A stretch of 53,166 nt of DNA from Acidobacteriota bacterium. Lineage in GTDB: Bacteria; Acidobacteriota; Vicinamibacteria; Vicinamibacterales; SCN-69-37. This document shows, piece by piece, positions 15,653 through 23,740 of this stretch (its first letter is position 1; each line of letters starts with the position of its first letter). A program made the translations under genes and the position numbers. The notes under the pieces are model-generated. The model worked only from the letters and a program-made list of their open reading frames with translations, made no database searches and was not told where the DNA came from. Where the stretch lies: contig SHUF01000015.1 of the NCBI GenBank assembly GCA_009694745.1, positions 1 through 53,166 on the forward strand, read 5' to 3'.

Positions 15653-18340
15653 ATGGCGAACCTGTCTCGCATCCCCACTCGATTCATGGCCGCGTCTCTC
15701 GTGACGGGCCTTCTGGTTATTTCCACCTTCGTCGCGACGCGCGCGCAGTCCGGTCCTACCGCACCGGCGGACCGCTGGCGGCAGGCCGTCAACGACTGGG
15801 AGACCGGCGACTACCACCAGGCTCTGCCGCATTTGTTGGCGATCATGCGTTCACCGGCTGCCGCCGAGTACCTCGAGCGGGTGGCGCTCCTGACAGGCGA
15901 GTACTATCCGTCGGTCACCATCGCCAATGACGGCCGCGCGCCCAGGCTTTCGGCCGACGGGCGCCTGGTCATCTTTGAAACGGGGCCAGCCAGTGCGCCA
16001 ATCACCCGAATCATCCGCGTGCCAGACGGCGCCTCCGCCGCGCCCACGCAGGCGGCTGAGCTTCAAGGCGCCGGCGTGGCGGTCAACGCCGCCGGCACCC
16101 ACGTGGTGTGGATTCGCCCGCCGCAGAGCGCCGAATGGACGGCCGCACAGCAAGCACTGGCCGCGCCCGGCCCCATCACGCCTGAACGGCAGGCGGTCAC
16201 AATGCCGGCCGCATGGCTGACAGCGACCAGCGGTGACATCGTGGTTCGAGACCTCGCCTCAGGCACCGAGCGCGTCATCGCCACGCCGGGCCTTGCCAAG
16301 ACCTCTCCTGCGTTTGCGGCCGACAACCGCTCCGTCTTTTTCATTGGCGCGGACGTGGCGGATCTGTCCCGGTCCGACCTTTACCTCGTGAGCGACGTCG
16401 CCGCGCCACAGCCCCTTACGACCGAGCCCGGATTCAAGACGCTGCTGGCGGTTGACCCCAAGGGGGCGGCACTGCTCTACAACACAGGCGGTGCTGCGCC
16501 GTTCCGCCGGCCGCCAACGGCCCCCGCGGCTGCCGCTCCAGCAGGACAGGCCGGCCAGGGCGCAGGCCGTGCGGGCGGTGCCGGGCGCGTGGGTGGCCCC
16601 GGTGGCGGCGCGTCCGCGTCGTTTGCGGTGCTGAACCTCGCGACCAGGAGCACCCGCATCATCACCGGTACGGCGCCCACATTGTCAGCAGACGGCAGCA
16701 CGATCGCGTGGATCAATCGCACCGCCGATGCCTACACGATCAATACGTCGCCCACGTTGTCCGGTGCCGTCACCGTGGTCCGTACGGGACGCGAACGGCT
16801 GGACGCGCCATCACTCTCGCCCGACGGCCGCCGCGTGGCTTATCAGTTGATGCAGTTCACCGACTGGGAACTCTATATTTCGGAAGGCACCACGCACATC
16901 CGCGTGACGCGCGACATTCAGCACGACATCCTGCCGCGGTTCCTCACAAGCACCACGCTCATCGGCATGATGGGTGAACCCCGCCACCGCCGATCGCAGG
17001 TCTATGACCTGACCACCGGCACACGGCGGCGCCTCTTTCACAACAACACCATTCGCACCGTGGTGCCCGAATACACCTGGCTGCCGTCCGCCGACGGCTC
17101 ACGCGTCTTGATCGTCGCCGACCGCGATGGCGACACCGTTTCGCCCGAGCGCGGCATTTACGTCAGCGATCTGTCGCGCACGATCAATGTCAACGAAGTC
17201 ATCGCCCGCCTCACCGCCAATCTTGCACACGAGACCGAACTGCGCGACCGCACGAGGCAGGCGTTCGCGCCCATCGCGGCGGCGGTGCGCTCGGTCACGA
17301 GTGCAGGCTCGGTGACGCGTGTCTTTGAACACGCCAAGGCGCTCTACGACTTCGATTCGAAGCACATCACGCAGCCAGGCAATGCGAAAGCCATCGACTA
17401 CCTGATGCGCGCGTATGCGTCATTCGGCTACACGCCTGAGCAGCAGAGTTTCACCCAGGCTAACGCGCTTGGCGGTAAGACAGCCAACGTGCTCGCCACC
17501 CTGCGCGGCACGGTCGACCCCGATCTGATTTATGTCGTCAGCAGCCACTTCGACTCGGTCGCCATTGGTCCAGGGGCCGACGATGACACGTCGGGGACCA
17601 CGGCGTTGCTCGAAGCCGCGCGGATGCTCGCGCGCACGCCGATGCCGGCGACGATTGTGTTTGCGTCTTTCACAGGTGAAGAAGCCGGCCTGCTGGGTAG
17701 CCGCGAGTTTGTGCGGCGCTCGGCCGAAGCCAAGTGGAACGTCGTGGGTGCGCTCAACAACGACATGATCGGCTGGGCCGGTGAAGGTCCGCAACTCAAC
17801 AACACGATCCGCTACTCCAACCCCGGCATTCGCGACATCCAGCACGGCGCGGCGATCCAGTTCACCGACATCGTGTTGTTCGACACGAAGTACTACCGGG
17901 GCACCGACGCGCAGGCGTTCTACGACGCGTGGGGCGACATTGTCGGCGGCATCGGGTCGTACCCGATCCTCGCGAATCCGCACTATCACCAGCCGACGGA
18001 TTACCTGGATACGATTAACCAGGTGCAGGTCACCGAGACGGCGAAGGTCACGGCCGCCACGCTGATGTATCTGGCGTCGAGCCCGTCGAGACTCAAGGGT
18101 CTGGCGGTCACAAAGGCCGCGAGCGGCGTGTCGGTCACGTGGACCGCGTCGCCAGAAACGGGCATCCGCCACTACATCGTGGCGTATGGACCCGAAAACG
18201 ATCCCCTTCGCACGCGCGTGATCGTCACCAGGCCCACCATCGCACTGCCATCGTTGCCGGCCGGCACGCGCATCGCCGTCAAAGCCGTCAACGCCAAAGG
18301 CCTGGAAGGCTGGGACTGGGCGTGGACGCGGGTGGAATAG
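15653..18340 (+). CDS. Secreted M28 metallopeptidase with N-terminal TolB-like propeller and C-terminal FN3-like domain
   Basis: An 895-aa exported protein. ATG 15653 is chosen because it starts the signal peptide and has a TATCAT box 6 nt upstream. After the signal peptide come WD40/PD40-type repeats (phrases such as APRLSADGRLVIFE, APSLSPDGRRVAYQ) up to about residue 500, broken by an Ala/Gly-rich linker near 290-330. The M28 catalytic domain follows with SHFDSV (His632, Asp634), GADDDTSGT, FTGEEAGLLGS, NNDMIGW and HYHQPTDY. The last ~90 residues look like a fibronectin III fold (VSVTWTASPETGIRHYIVAYG). It likely binds and trims peptides outside the cell. Confidence 0.92.
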   Translation: MANLSRIPTRFMAASLVTGLLVISTFVATRAQSGPTAPADRWRQAVNDWETGDYHQALPHLLAIMRSPAAAEYLERVALLTGEYYPSVTIANDGRAPRLSADGRLVIFETGPASAPITRIIRVPDGASAAPTQAAELQGAGVAVNAAGTHVVWIRPPQSAEWTAAQQALAAPGPITPERQAVTMPAAWLTATSGDIVVRDLASGTERVIATPGLAKTSPAFAADNRSVFFIGADVADLSRSDLYLVSDVAAPQPLTTEPGFKTLLAVDPKGAALLYNTGGAAPFRRPPTAPAAAAPAGQAGQGAGRAGGAGRVGGPGGGASASFAVLNLATRSTRIITGTAPTLSADGSTIAWINRTADAYTINTSPTLSGAVTVVRTGRERLDAPSLSPDGRRVAYQLMQFTDWELYISEGTTHIRVTRDIQHDILPRFLTSTTLIGMMGEPRHRRSQVYDLTTGTRRRLFHNNTIRTVVPEYTWLPSADGSRVLIVADRDGDTVSPERGIYVSDLSRTINVNEVIARLTANLAHETELRDRTRQAFAPIAAAVRSVTSAGSVTRVFEHAKALYDFDSKHITQPGNAKAIDYLMRAYASFGYTPEQQSFTQANALGGKTANVLATLRGTVDPDLIYVVSSHFDSVAIGPGADDDTSGTTALLEAARMLARTPMPATIVFASFTGEEAGLLGSREFVRRSAEAKWNVVGALNNDMIGWAGEGPQLNNTIRYSNPGIRDIQHGAAIQFTDIVLFDTKYYRGTDAQAFYDAWGDIVGGIGSYPILANPHYHQPTDYLDTINQVQVTETAKVTAATLMYLASSPSRLKGLAVTKAASGVSVTWTASPETGIRHYIVAYGPENDPLRTRVIVTRPTIALPSLPAGTRIAVKAVNAKGLEGWDWAWTRVE

Positions 18341-18347
18341 CGGGGCG

Positions 18348-18353
18348 TAATAT
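18348..18353 (+). promoter_or_regulatory. Putative -10 box (TAATAT) of the DUF3014 gene
   Basis: TAATAT is 8 nt before ATG 18362. The gap AGAGAGAC is purine-rich, so a very short leader or a leaderless mRNA are both possible. Confidence 0.35.
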
Positions 18354-18361
18354 AGAGAGAC

Positions 18362-19204
18362 ATGGCTTTCGAAGACCTGCCACTGTCCCACACGCCCTCC
18401 TGGGAGCCGCCCGTGCCGCCGCGTGTGCCTCCCAGCGGCGGATCCCCGACGCGATGGATCGGCGTCGCAACGCTCGCGCTCGTCGCGGGCGGGGGGCTGG
18501 GCTTCTGGTGGATGACGCGGTCGCAGCCCGAGCAGGTGCCGCCCCCACCCACTGAGGCCACCGAAGGCGCGGTGAAGTCGAATCGCCCGCAGCGACAGCC
18601 TTGGGAACTGCCGGCGCTCGACGGCTCGGATGCGATCTTTCGCGAAGCGGTCGCCACACTCTCCAAACACCCGATGCTGGCGCGGCTGCTGGCCACCGAC
18701 GGCTTGATTCGCGCCGCGGTGCTCGCGGTCGCGCAGATTGGCGACGGAAAAACCCCTGTGGTTCCTCTGGCCGTGCTCCGCCCCACCACCCGCCTCACCA
18801 TCGTCGGCGACCCACAAGGCCGGCTCGACAGCGCAAGCTATTCGCGCTGGAGCGGCCCGACAAACGCGCTGGTATCCGTGAGCCCGTCTGATGCCGCGCA
18901 ACTCTATGTGAACGTGAAGAACCTGTTCGATGCGGCGTATGCCGAGCTCGGTCACCCGGGAGGCAATTTCGACGAAGCGATCACGCGCGCGATCGAAGTG
19001 GTTGTGGCCACACCCGTCGCCACAGATTCGCCCCTGTTGTGGCGCCGGCCCGGCTACTTCGAACACACCGATGCTGCGCTGCGATCCCTGAGGCCCATGC
19101 AGAAGCAGCTGATGTTGACCGGGCCAGAGAATCAGCAGCGCCTGGTGACGTGGTTGCGGGAACTGACCGCGAAGCTCGATCTGAAGCTGCGCGTCCCGGG
19201 CTGA
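18362..19204 (+). CDS. DUF3014 family membrane-anchored protein
   Basis: A 280-aa protein with a cytoplasmic Pro-rich N-terminus, one membrane helix (about 36-56, IGVATLALVAGGGLGFWWM) and a periplasmic domain. The domain starts with LPALDGSDAIFREAVATLSKHP and contains RPTTRLTIVGDPQGRLDSASYSRW, matching DUF3014. Its function is unknown in any organism I know of. The gene begins 21 bp after the propeller-M28 gene. The final codons and the TGA stop lie within a REP-like palindrome, so the C-terminus (RVPG) is encoded by the repeat. Confidence 0.85.
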   Translation: MAFEDLPLSHTPSWEPPVPPRVPPSGGSPTRWIGVATLALVAGGGLGFWWMTRSQPEQVPPPPTEATEGAVKSNRPQRQPWELPALDGSDAIFREAVATLSKHPMLARLLATDGLIRAAVLAVAQIGDGKTPVVPLAVLRPTTRLTIVGDPQGRLDSASYSRWSGPTNALVSVSPSDAAQLYVNVKNLFDAAYAELGHPGGNFDEAITRAIEVVVATPVATDSPLLWRRPGYFEHTDAALRSLRPMQKQLMLTGPENQQRLVTWLRELTAKLDLKLRVPG

Positions 19205-19272
19205 AGCCCGGGACCTCCGTACGGTACGGAGGGACCTCCGTACGGTCTGGAGGGCATGGGCTTTAGCCCGTG
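19193..19272. repeat. REP-like double hairpin between convergent genes
   Basis: Hairpin A (19193-19214) is a perfect 10-bp stem, GTCCCGGGCT-GA-AGCCCGGGAC. A linker with ACCTCCGTACGG repeats follows, then hairpin B (19255-19272), CATGGGCT-TT-AGCCCGTG. The TGA inside A ends the DUF3014 gene and the TAA inside B (minus strand) ends the DUF3810 gene. The same unit in reverse orientation is at 44412-44491. Confidence 0.9.
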
Positions 19273-20327
19273 CCGCCCGTCAGCGCTGTCAGCACGCGGA
19301 GCACACGCGAGTAGCTCTGCACACCGTCGGCCACGCGGTTTGATCGCAGATATCCGTCGTACACCTTGAACGCCGTCTCGCGCACCACGGGCTGCTGCTT
19401 GGTGAGCCGCGCGGTCAGCGCATCCAGATCACGCATCACGCCAGGGTCGAGCAAAGCGCGGACGTCGCGCCAGGCCGAGCGCGGCATCGCCCCGGCGGTT
19501 TCGAGCACCACGAACACGTGCGCGCTGTAGGCGAGGTCGGGGTCGCCGAGCGTGCAGGCGAGCCACCCCACGGCTGACGCATCCGCCTCATCGGCGAATC
19601 CCGCGAGGTGCGCCCATTCGTGAGCCAGCACCATAGGCCGCTCAAACGGCAACAGCTCGGGATGCACAATCGATTCGAGCACGAGCGGATTCACCATGCC
19701 CGTGACGCCGGCCGCCGTGAAGAACGGCGTGAGAACGACGGACGACTTGGGGCGCCCAGGGGCGACTGCCGGCATGCCGAGACGCTGCAAGGCTTGCTGA
19801 AATGGACCCGCCAGGCGTGCGGCCACGGAAAGATACGACCGATCTCCCCCGCCATCGTCGGCCGGACGCGTCACGCGGGACCCGGCGGCAGCCGCAGCGG
19901 CAAGCGCGCGGATGTCTGCGGCAGAGATCGTCGCGGGCGTTGCGCTCGTTGCGCCTCGCAGGGTGGTTTCAAGCGGCACACGCCGGTAGTTGAGGCCCCA
20001 CACCGCCAGGAATACCAGACCGAGCAGCGCACTAGTGCGCAACAGACGCCGCGTCAGTTCCCACACGCCCGATAGGATGCCGCGCTCACGGACTCGCGTG
20101 AACGCTCGCACGAGGAGCCAGACGACGTAGAGAGCCGCTGCCACGAGCAGCACATCGATGATCGCCCAGCCCACCGTGTTGCTGGCCCCCGTCATCGCGC
20201 GTTGCACCAGCGGATAAATACGGCGCGAATAGACGACTTCGACCAACCACGCCGGCCACGGCATGGCCATGACCGCCAGGGCAAGAAGCGAGACCAACCA
20301 CCAGCCGCGCACGCGCACGCGGCTCAT
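19263..20327 (-). CDS. DUF3810 family membrane protein with HExxH motif
   Basis: A 354-aa protein. ATG 20327 is chosen because it overlaps the NDH-2 stop (ATGA), a typical coupling. Three membrane helices are visible in the first ~140 residues. The soluble domain contains AHEWAHLAGFADEADASAVGW, an HExxH zinc-type motif with a downstream glutamate, as in DUF3810 proteins, predicted membrane-bound metallopeptidases. The substrate is unknown. The C-terminal residues GTG and the TAA stop come from a REP-like palindrome. Translational coupling to NDH-2 suggests co-expression. Confidence 0.82.
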   Translation of the reverse strand: MSRVRVRGWWLVSLLALAVMAMPWPAWLVEVVYSRRIYPLVQRAMTGASNTVGWAIIDVLLVAAALYVVWLLVRAFTRVRERGILSGVWELTRRLLRTSALLGLVFLAVWGLNYRRVPLETTLRGATSATPATISAADIRALAAAAAAGSRVTRPADDGGGDRSYLSVAARLAGPFQQALQRLGMPAVAPGRPKSSVVLTPFFTAAGVTGMVNPLVLESIVHPELLPFERPMVLAHEWAHLAGFADEADASAVGWLACTLGDPDLAYSAHVFVVLETAGAMPRSAWRDVRALLDPGVMRDLDALTARLTKQQPVVRETAFKVYDGYLRSNRVADGVQSYSRVLRVLTALTGGTG

Positions 20328-21601
20328 GACGACCCTTTCGGCGGGTCGGTAATCAGTCGCACCGCACGTTGGTAGGTCAGGTACGACACCGCCCACTGCA
20401 GCAGCACCGAAAACCGGTTGCGGAATCCGATGAGCTGCATGAGGTGAATAAAGAGCCACGCGAGCCACGCGAGCCAGGCGGGATAGCCCTTGAGCTTGAC
20501 CCACCCCAGATCGCCGATGGCCGAGTGCCGCCCGATCGTCGCCATGTTCCCGTAGAAGCGATAACGGAATGGTGCGCGCGATTGCCCGGCAAACATCGCA
20601 ACCGCGCCTCTGGCCGCGTGCACACCTTGCTGCATCGCCACCTGCGCCACCCCCGGCAGCGTCTGGCCGTCTTCCGTCCGAAACGTGGCCAGGTCGCCAA
20701 TGACAAAGACTTCGGGATAACCAGGGATCGTGAGGTCCTGATTCACAATCACTCGCCCGGCGCGATCAAGCGGTACACCAGGTGACGCACCGAGAGACGA
20801 CGCCAACACGCCGGCGGCCCACAAAATCGTGCCGGCTTCGATGAATTCGCTGCCCACATGCACGTGCCCCGCATCGATGCCCGTCACGGCGCTGCCGGTC
20901 CACACCGCAACGCCCAGCTTCTCAAGCGCGCGCCGGGCGAACGTCGGAAGGGGCGCTGGATAGGTCTGCAAGACCTCGGGGCCACCTTCCACCAGGATGA
21001 TGCGCGCCGCCTCGGGATCGATCGAACGAAAGTCATTGACCAGCGCGTGTCTTGAGATCTCGGCGAGCGAGCCGGCCAGTTCGACACCCGTCGGCCCGCT
21101 ACCCACCACCACAAACGTGAGCAGCCGCCGCTGCGCTGCTGCATTGGACTCGCGCTCGGCGAGCTCAAACGCCGTCAGCACGCGCGCACGAATGGCCAGC
21201 GCGTCTTCGAGGGTCTTGAGTCCGGGCGCGTGTGGCTGCCAGTCGTCGTGCCCGAAATATGAATGTGTGACGCCGGCCGCCACGATCAGGGCGTCATACG
21301 CCACTTCGTGAGGACCATCAGCGAGGTGCACGATTCGGCGGTCCACATCGATGCGCGTCACGTCGGCCAGCCACACCTGAGCGTTGCGCTGCCGCCGGAG
21401 AATCCATCGGATGGGCGATGCGATGTCGCCCGGCGACAACGCCGCCGCGGCCACTTGATACAGCAGCGGCTGAAAGACGTGATGGTTCTTTCGGTCCAGC
21501 ACCACGACGTCCATGTCGGCGCCTGAGAGTGCACGGGCCGCACTCAGCCCGCCAAACCCGCCGCCGATGATGACCACCCGTGGGCGCCGCGTCTCCACCA
21601 T
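20324..21601 (-). CDS. Type II NADH:quinone oxidoreductase (NDH-2)
   Basis: A 425-aa flavoprotein that passes electrons from NADH to quinone without proton pumping. N-terminal FAD-binding VVIIGGGFGGLSAARAL, a FQPLLYQVAAAAL box typical of NDH-2, and a second Rossmann motif VVVGSGPTGVELAG for NADH. The C-terminal ~80 residues contain a hydrophobic segment (AWLAWLAWLFIHLMQLIGFR) for membrane attachment. The coding DNA there has a GAGCCACGC triplication giving AWLAWLAWL. It is divergent from the molybdopterin gene (56 bp apart) and coupled to the DUF3810 gene by ATGA. It may be an alternative to complex I, of which nuoI is present in this window. Confidence 0.93.
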   Translation of the reverse strand: MVETRRPRVVIIGGGFGGLSAARALSGADMDVVVLDRKNHHVFQPLLYQVAAAALSPGDIASPIRWILRRQRNAQVWLADVTRIDVDRRIVHLADGPHEVAYDALIVAAGVTHSYFGHDDWQPHAPGLKTLEDALAIRARVLTAFELAERESNAAAQRRLLTFVVVGSGPTGVELAGSLAEISRHALVNDFRSIDPEAARIILVEGGPEVLQTYPAPLPTFARRALEKLGVAVWTGSAVTGIDAGHVHVGSEFIEAGTILWAAGVLASSLGASPGVPLDRAGRVIVNQDLTIPGYPEVFVIGDLATFRTEDGQTLPGVAQVAMQQGVHAARGAVAMFAGQSRAPFRYRFYGNMATIGRHSAIGDLGWVKLKGYPAWLAWLAWLFIHLMQLIGFRNRFSVLLQWAVSYLTYQRAVRLITDPPKGSS

Positions 21602-21643
21602 CTCCGATCAGTGACGCCGTTGGAAGCTGGGCATGGCTCATCG

Positions 21644-21649
21644 TACACT
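21644..21649 (+). promoter_or_regulatory. Putative -10 box (TACACT) of the molybdopterin oxidoreductase gene
   Basis: TACACT is 8 nt before ATG 21658; the gap CATCCTCC has no Shine-Dalgarno complement. Confidence 0.35.
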
Positions 21650-21657
21650 CATCCTCC

Positions 21658-23700
21658 ATGGCCGACACCGACGTCAGACCGCCCGCCTCCTGGGGGCGCT
21701 CCACTGTGCATACCGCCTGCCCGCTTGATTGTCCCGACTGCTGCAGCCTGGCGGTGACGGTGGAAGGCGGACGCATACAGAAGATCGACGGCAGCCATGC
21801 GGCACCCTCCACCGATGGGTTTATTTGCGGCAAAGTGCGGAAGTTCGACCAGAGGGTCTACTCCTCCGAACGCGTGCTGTATCCCGCTGTGCGGCGCGGG
21901 CCGAAAGGCCGGGGCGACTTCACCGTGGTGCCCTGGGCCGAAGCCCTCGACTTGGTGGCCGAACGCATGCAGCAGGCGCGCACGGAGTTTGGAGGAGAGT
22001 CGGTGCTCCCCTTCTACTACGGTGGGTCAAACGGCTTCCTCACAAACGATCTGGAAGATGCCCGACTGTTTCGCAAGTTTGGCGCGTCGCGCCTGGCGCG
22101 CACCGTGTGCGCCGCCCCGACAAGCGCAGCCGCAAGCGCGATGTACGGCAAGATGGCCGGCGTCGCGTATGAAGACTTCGTGCACGCGAAGCTCATCGTT
22201 GTCTGGGGCGCCAACCCACCGGCATCAGGCATCCACCTGATGAGCCACATCAAACAAGCACAAAAAAATGGCGCCAGGCTGGTCGTCATCGACCCTCGAC
22301 GTACGCCGCTCGCGCGCACCGCAGACATCCACCTTCCAGTGAAGCCGGGCACCGACCTCGGCGTGGCTTTGTCACTCATCCGCGACTTGTTCGAGTCGGG
22401 GCGCGCAGACCGCTCGTTCCTGGATGCGCACACGACAGGCGCAGACAGCCTGCGCGCGGCCGCTGCGTCGTGGACGTATGCACGGGCGGCCGCAGTCGCC
22501 GGAATCGACGAAACCCAGCTGCGCCTCCTCGGCGACTGGTACGCCAACACCTCACCGGCTGTGATTCGCTGCGGCTGGGGCCAGGAACGCAACCGCAACG
22601 GCGGCGCAGCCACCATGGCGATACTCGCGTTGCCGGCTGTCGCGGGAAAGTTCGGCGTGCGCGGTGGCGGTTACACCATGAGCAACTCGGCTGCATATGG
22701 CCAGGCAGCCGAAAGCTGGATCAAATCGCCGGCGCCTGATACGCGCGTGGTCAACATGAACCAGCTCGGCCGCGCGCTCACCGAGTACAACGACCCGCCT
22801 GTAAAAGTGTTGTTCGTCTACAACTGCAATCCGCTGGCGACCATGCCCGACCAGAACCGGGTGAAGCGCGGCCTCGAGCGCGAAGATCTCTTCACGGTGG
22901 TCTTCGAGCAGACCATGACGGATTCGGCGAAGTACGCCGATATCGTGTTGCCCGCCACCACATTCCTTGAACACTACGACCTGACGCGAGGCTACGGCGC
23001 CTATCACTTCCACATCGTGCAGCCGGTGATCGAGCCGGTCGGCGAAGCGCGTCCCAATCACGAAGTGTTCCGGGAACTTGCTGTGCGCCTGGGACAGCGC
23101 GAGGCTGAAGAAGAGCCCCTTGGCCAGACGGAAGCCTTGCTCGAGGTGACGGCGCAACTGCCGGCAGACCTCGCCGCCATCCTCAGCGCCGGTGGTGTGG
23201 CCCGAGGGCCCGCCAACGGCGCGCCAATTCAGTTTGCAGACGTCCACCCGAAAACGCCTGACCAGAAAGTGCATCTGTTTCCGGAAGACCTTCCCACTAC
23301 GGCCGGGCTCTACGCGTACCAGCCTGACCCCGCCACCGACGCCTACCCGCTCGCTCTGATCTCGCCGGCAAGCGCGCACACGGTGTCGTCAACACTCGGC
23401 GAATTCCGTCCCGGCATCGCTCGACTCAAGATGCACCCCGACGACGCGAGGCCGCGCGGAATTGAAGATGCCGACCCGGTGCGCGTGTTCAACACGCTGG
23501 GCGAAGTCTGGTGCGAAGTCAACATCACGCCCGAAGTGCGGGCCGGTGTGGTGTCACTGCCCAAGGGCCTGTGGGCGCGCAGCACCGAAAACGGCGCCAC
23601 GTCGAACGCGCTCGTGCCAGACACATTGACGGACCTCGCCGGCGGCGCATGTTTCAACGACGCGCGCGTGGACGTGGCCATCCGAAAATTATTGAACTGA
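21658..23700 (+). CDS. Molybdopterin-dependent oxidoreductase with N-terminal 4Fe-4S site
   Basis: A 680-aa member of the DMSO reductase family (bis-MGD). ATG 21658 is chosen because it lies just before the Fe-S domain and after a TACACT box. The cluster cysteines are in HTACPLDCPDCCSL and FICGK. Family segments KLIVVWGANPPASG, VIDPRRTPLARTADIHLPVKPGTD and RCGWGQERNRNGG bind the pterins. The C-terminal domain (from about 550) matches the molydopterin dinucleotide-binding fold. No Tat signal is visible, so it is probably cytoplasmic. No partner Fe-S or membrane subunit gene is adjacent. The substrate cannot be inferred from sequence alone. Confidence 0.9.
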   Translation: MADTDVRPPASWGRSTVHTACPLDCPDCCSLAVTVEGGRIQKIDGSHAAPSTDGFICGKVRKFDQRVYSSERVLYPAVRRGPKGRGDFTVVPWAEALDLVAERMQQARTEFGGESVLPFYYGGSNGFLTNDLEDARLFRKFGASRLARTVCAAPTSAAASAMYGKMAGVAYEDFVHAKLIVVWGANPPASGIHLMSHIKQAQKNGARLVVIDPRRTPLARTADIHLPVKPGTDLGVALSLIRDLFESGRADRSFLDAHTTGADSLRAAAASWTYARAAAVAGIDETQLRLLGDWYANTSPAVIRCGWGQERNRNGGAATMAILALPAVAGKFGVRGGGYTMSNSAAYGQAAESWIKSPAPDTRVVNMNQLGRALTEYNDPPVKVLFVYNCNPLATMPDQNRVKRGLEREDLFTVVFEQTMTDSAKYADIVLPATTFLEHYDLTRGYGAYHFHIVQPVIEPVGEARPNHEVFRELAVRLGQREAEEEPLGQTEALLEVTAQLPADLAAILSAGGVARGPANGAPIQFADVHPKTPDQKVHLFPEDLPTTAGLYAYQPDPATDAYPLALISPASAHTVSSTLGEFRPGIARLKMHPDDARPRGIEDADPVRVFNTLGEVWCEVNITPEVRAGVVSLPKGLWARSTENGATSNALVPDTLTDLAGGACFNDARVDVAIRKLLN

Positions 23701-23740
23701 GTTCCCCAGCTCCTCAGTTCCTAAGTTCACCAGTTCCTAA
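23701..23740 (-). repeat. Low-complexity GGAACT-type repeat between convergent genes
   Basis: Repeats of AGTTCCT(C/A)AGTTC-like units; on the minus strand they read TTAGGAACTGGTGAACTTAG, similar to 8671-8702. No terminator-type hairpin is evident. Confidence 0.5.

Noticed and set aside
15653-18340. Recent duplication of the first M28 gene
   Set aside because: The two M28 proteins share only the metal motifs; domain order and flanking sequence differ.
17420-19066. 548-codon open frame on the minus strand
   Set aside because: It lies antisense to the M28 and DUF3014 genes, has no recognisable domain and the Arg/Gly/His-rich composition expected of a shadow frame in GC-rich DNA.
22552-23379. 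275-codon open frame on the minus strand
   Set aside because: Antisense to the molybdopterin oxidoreductase; no domain.
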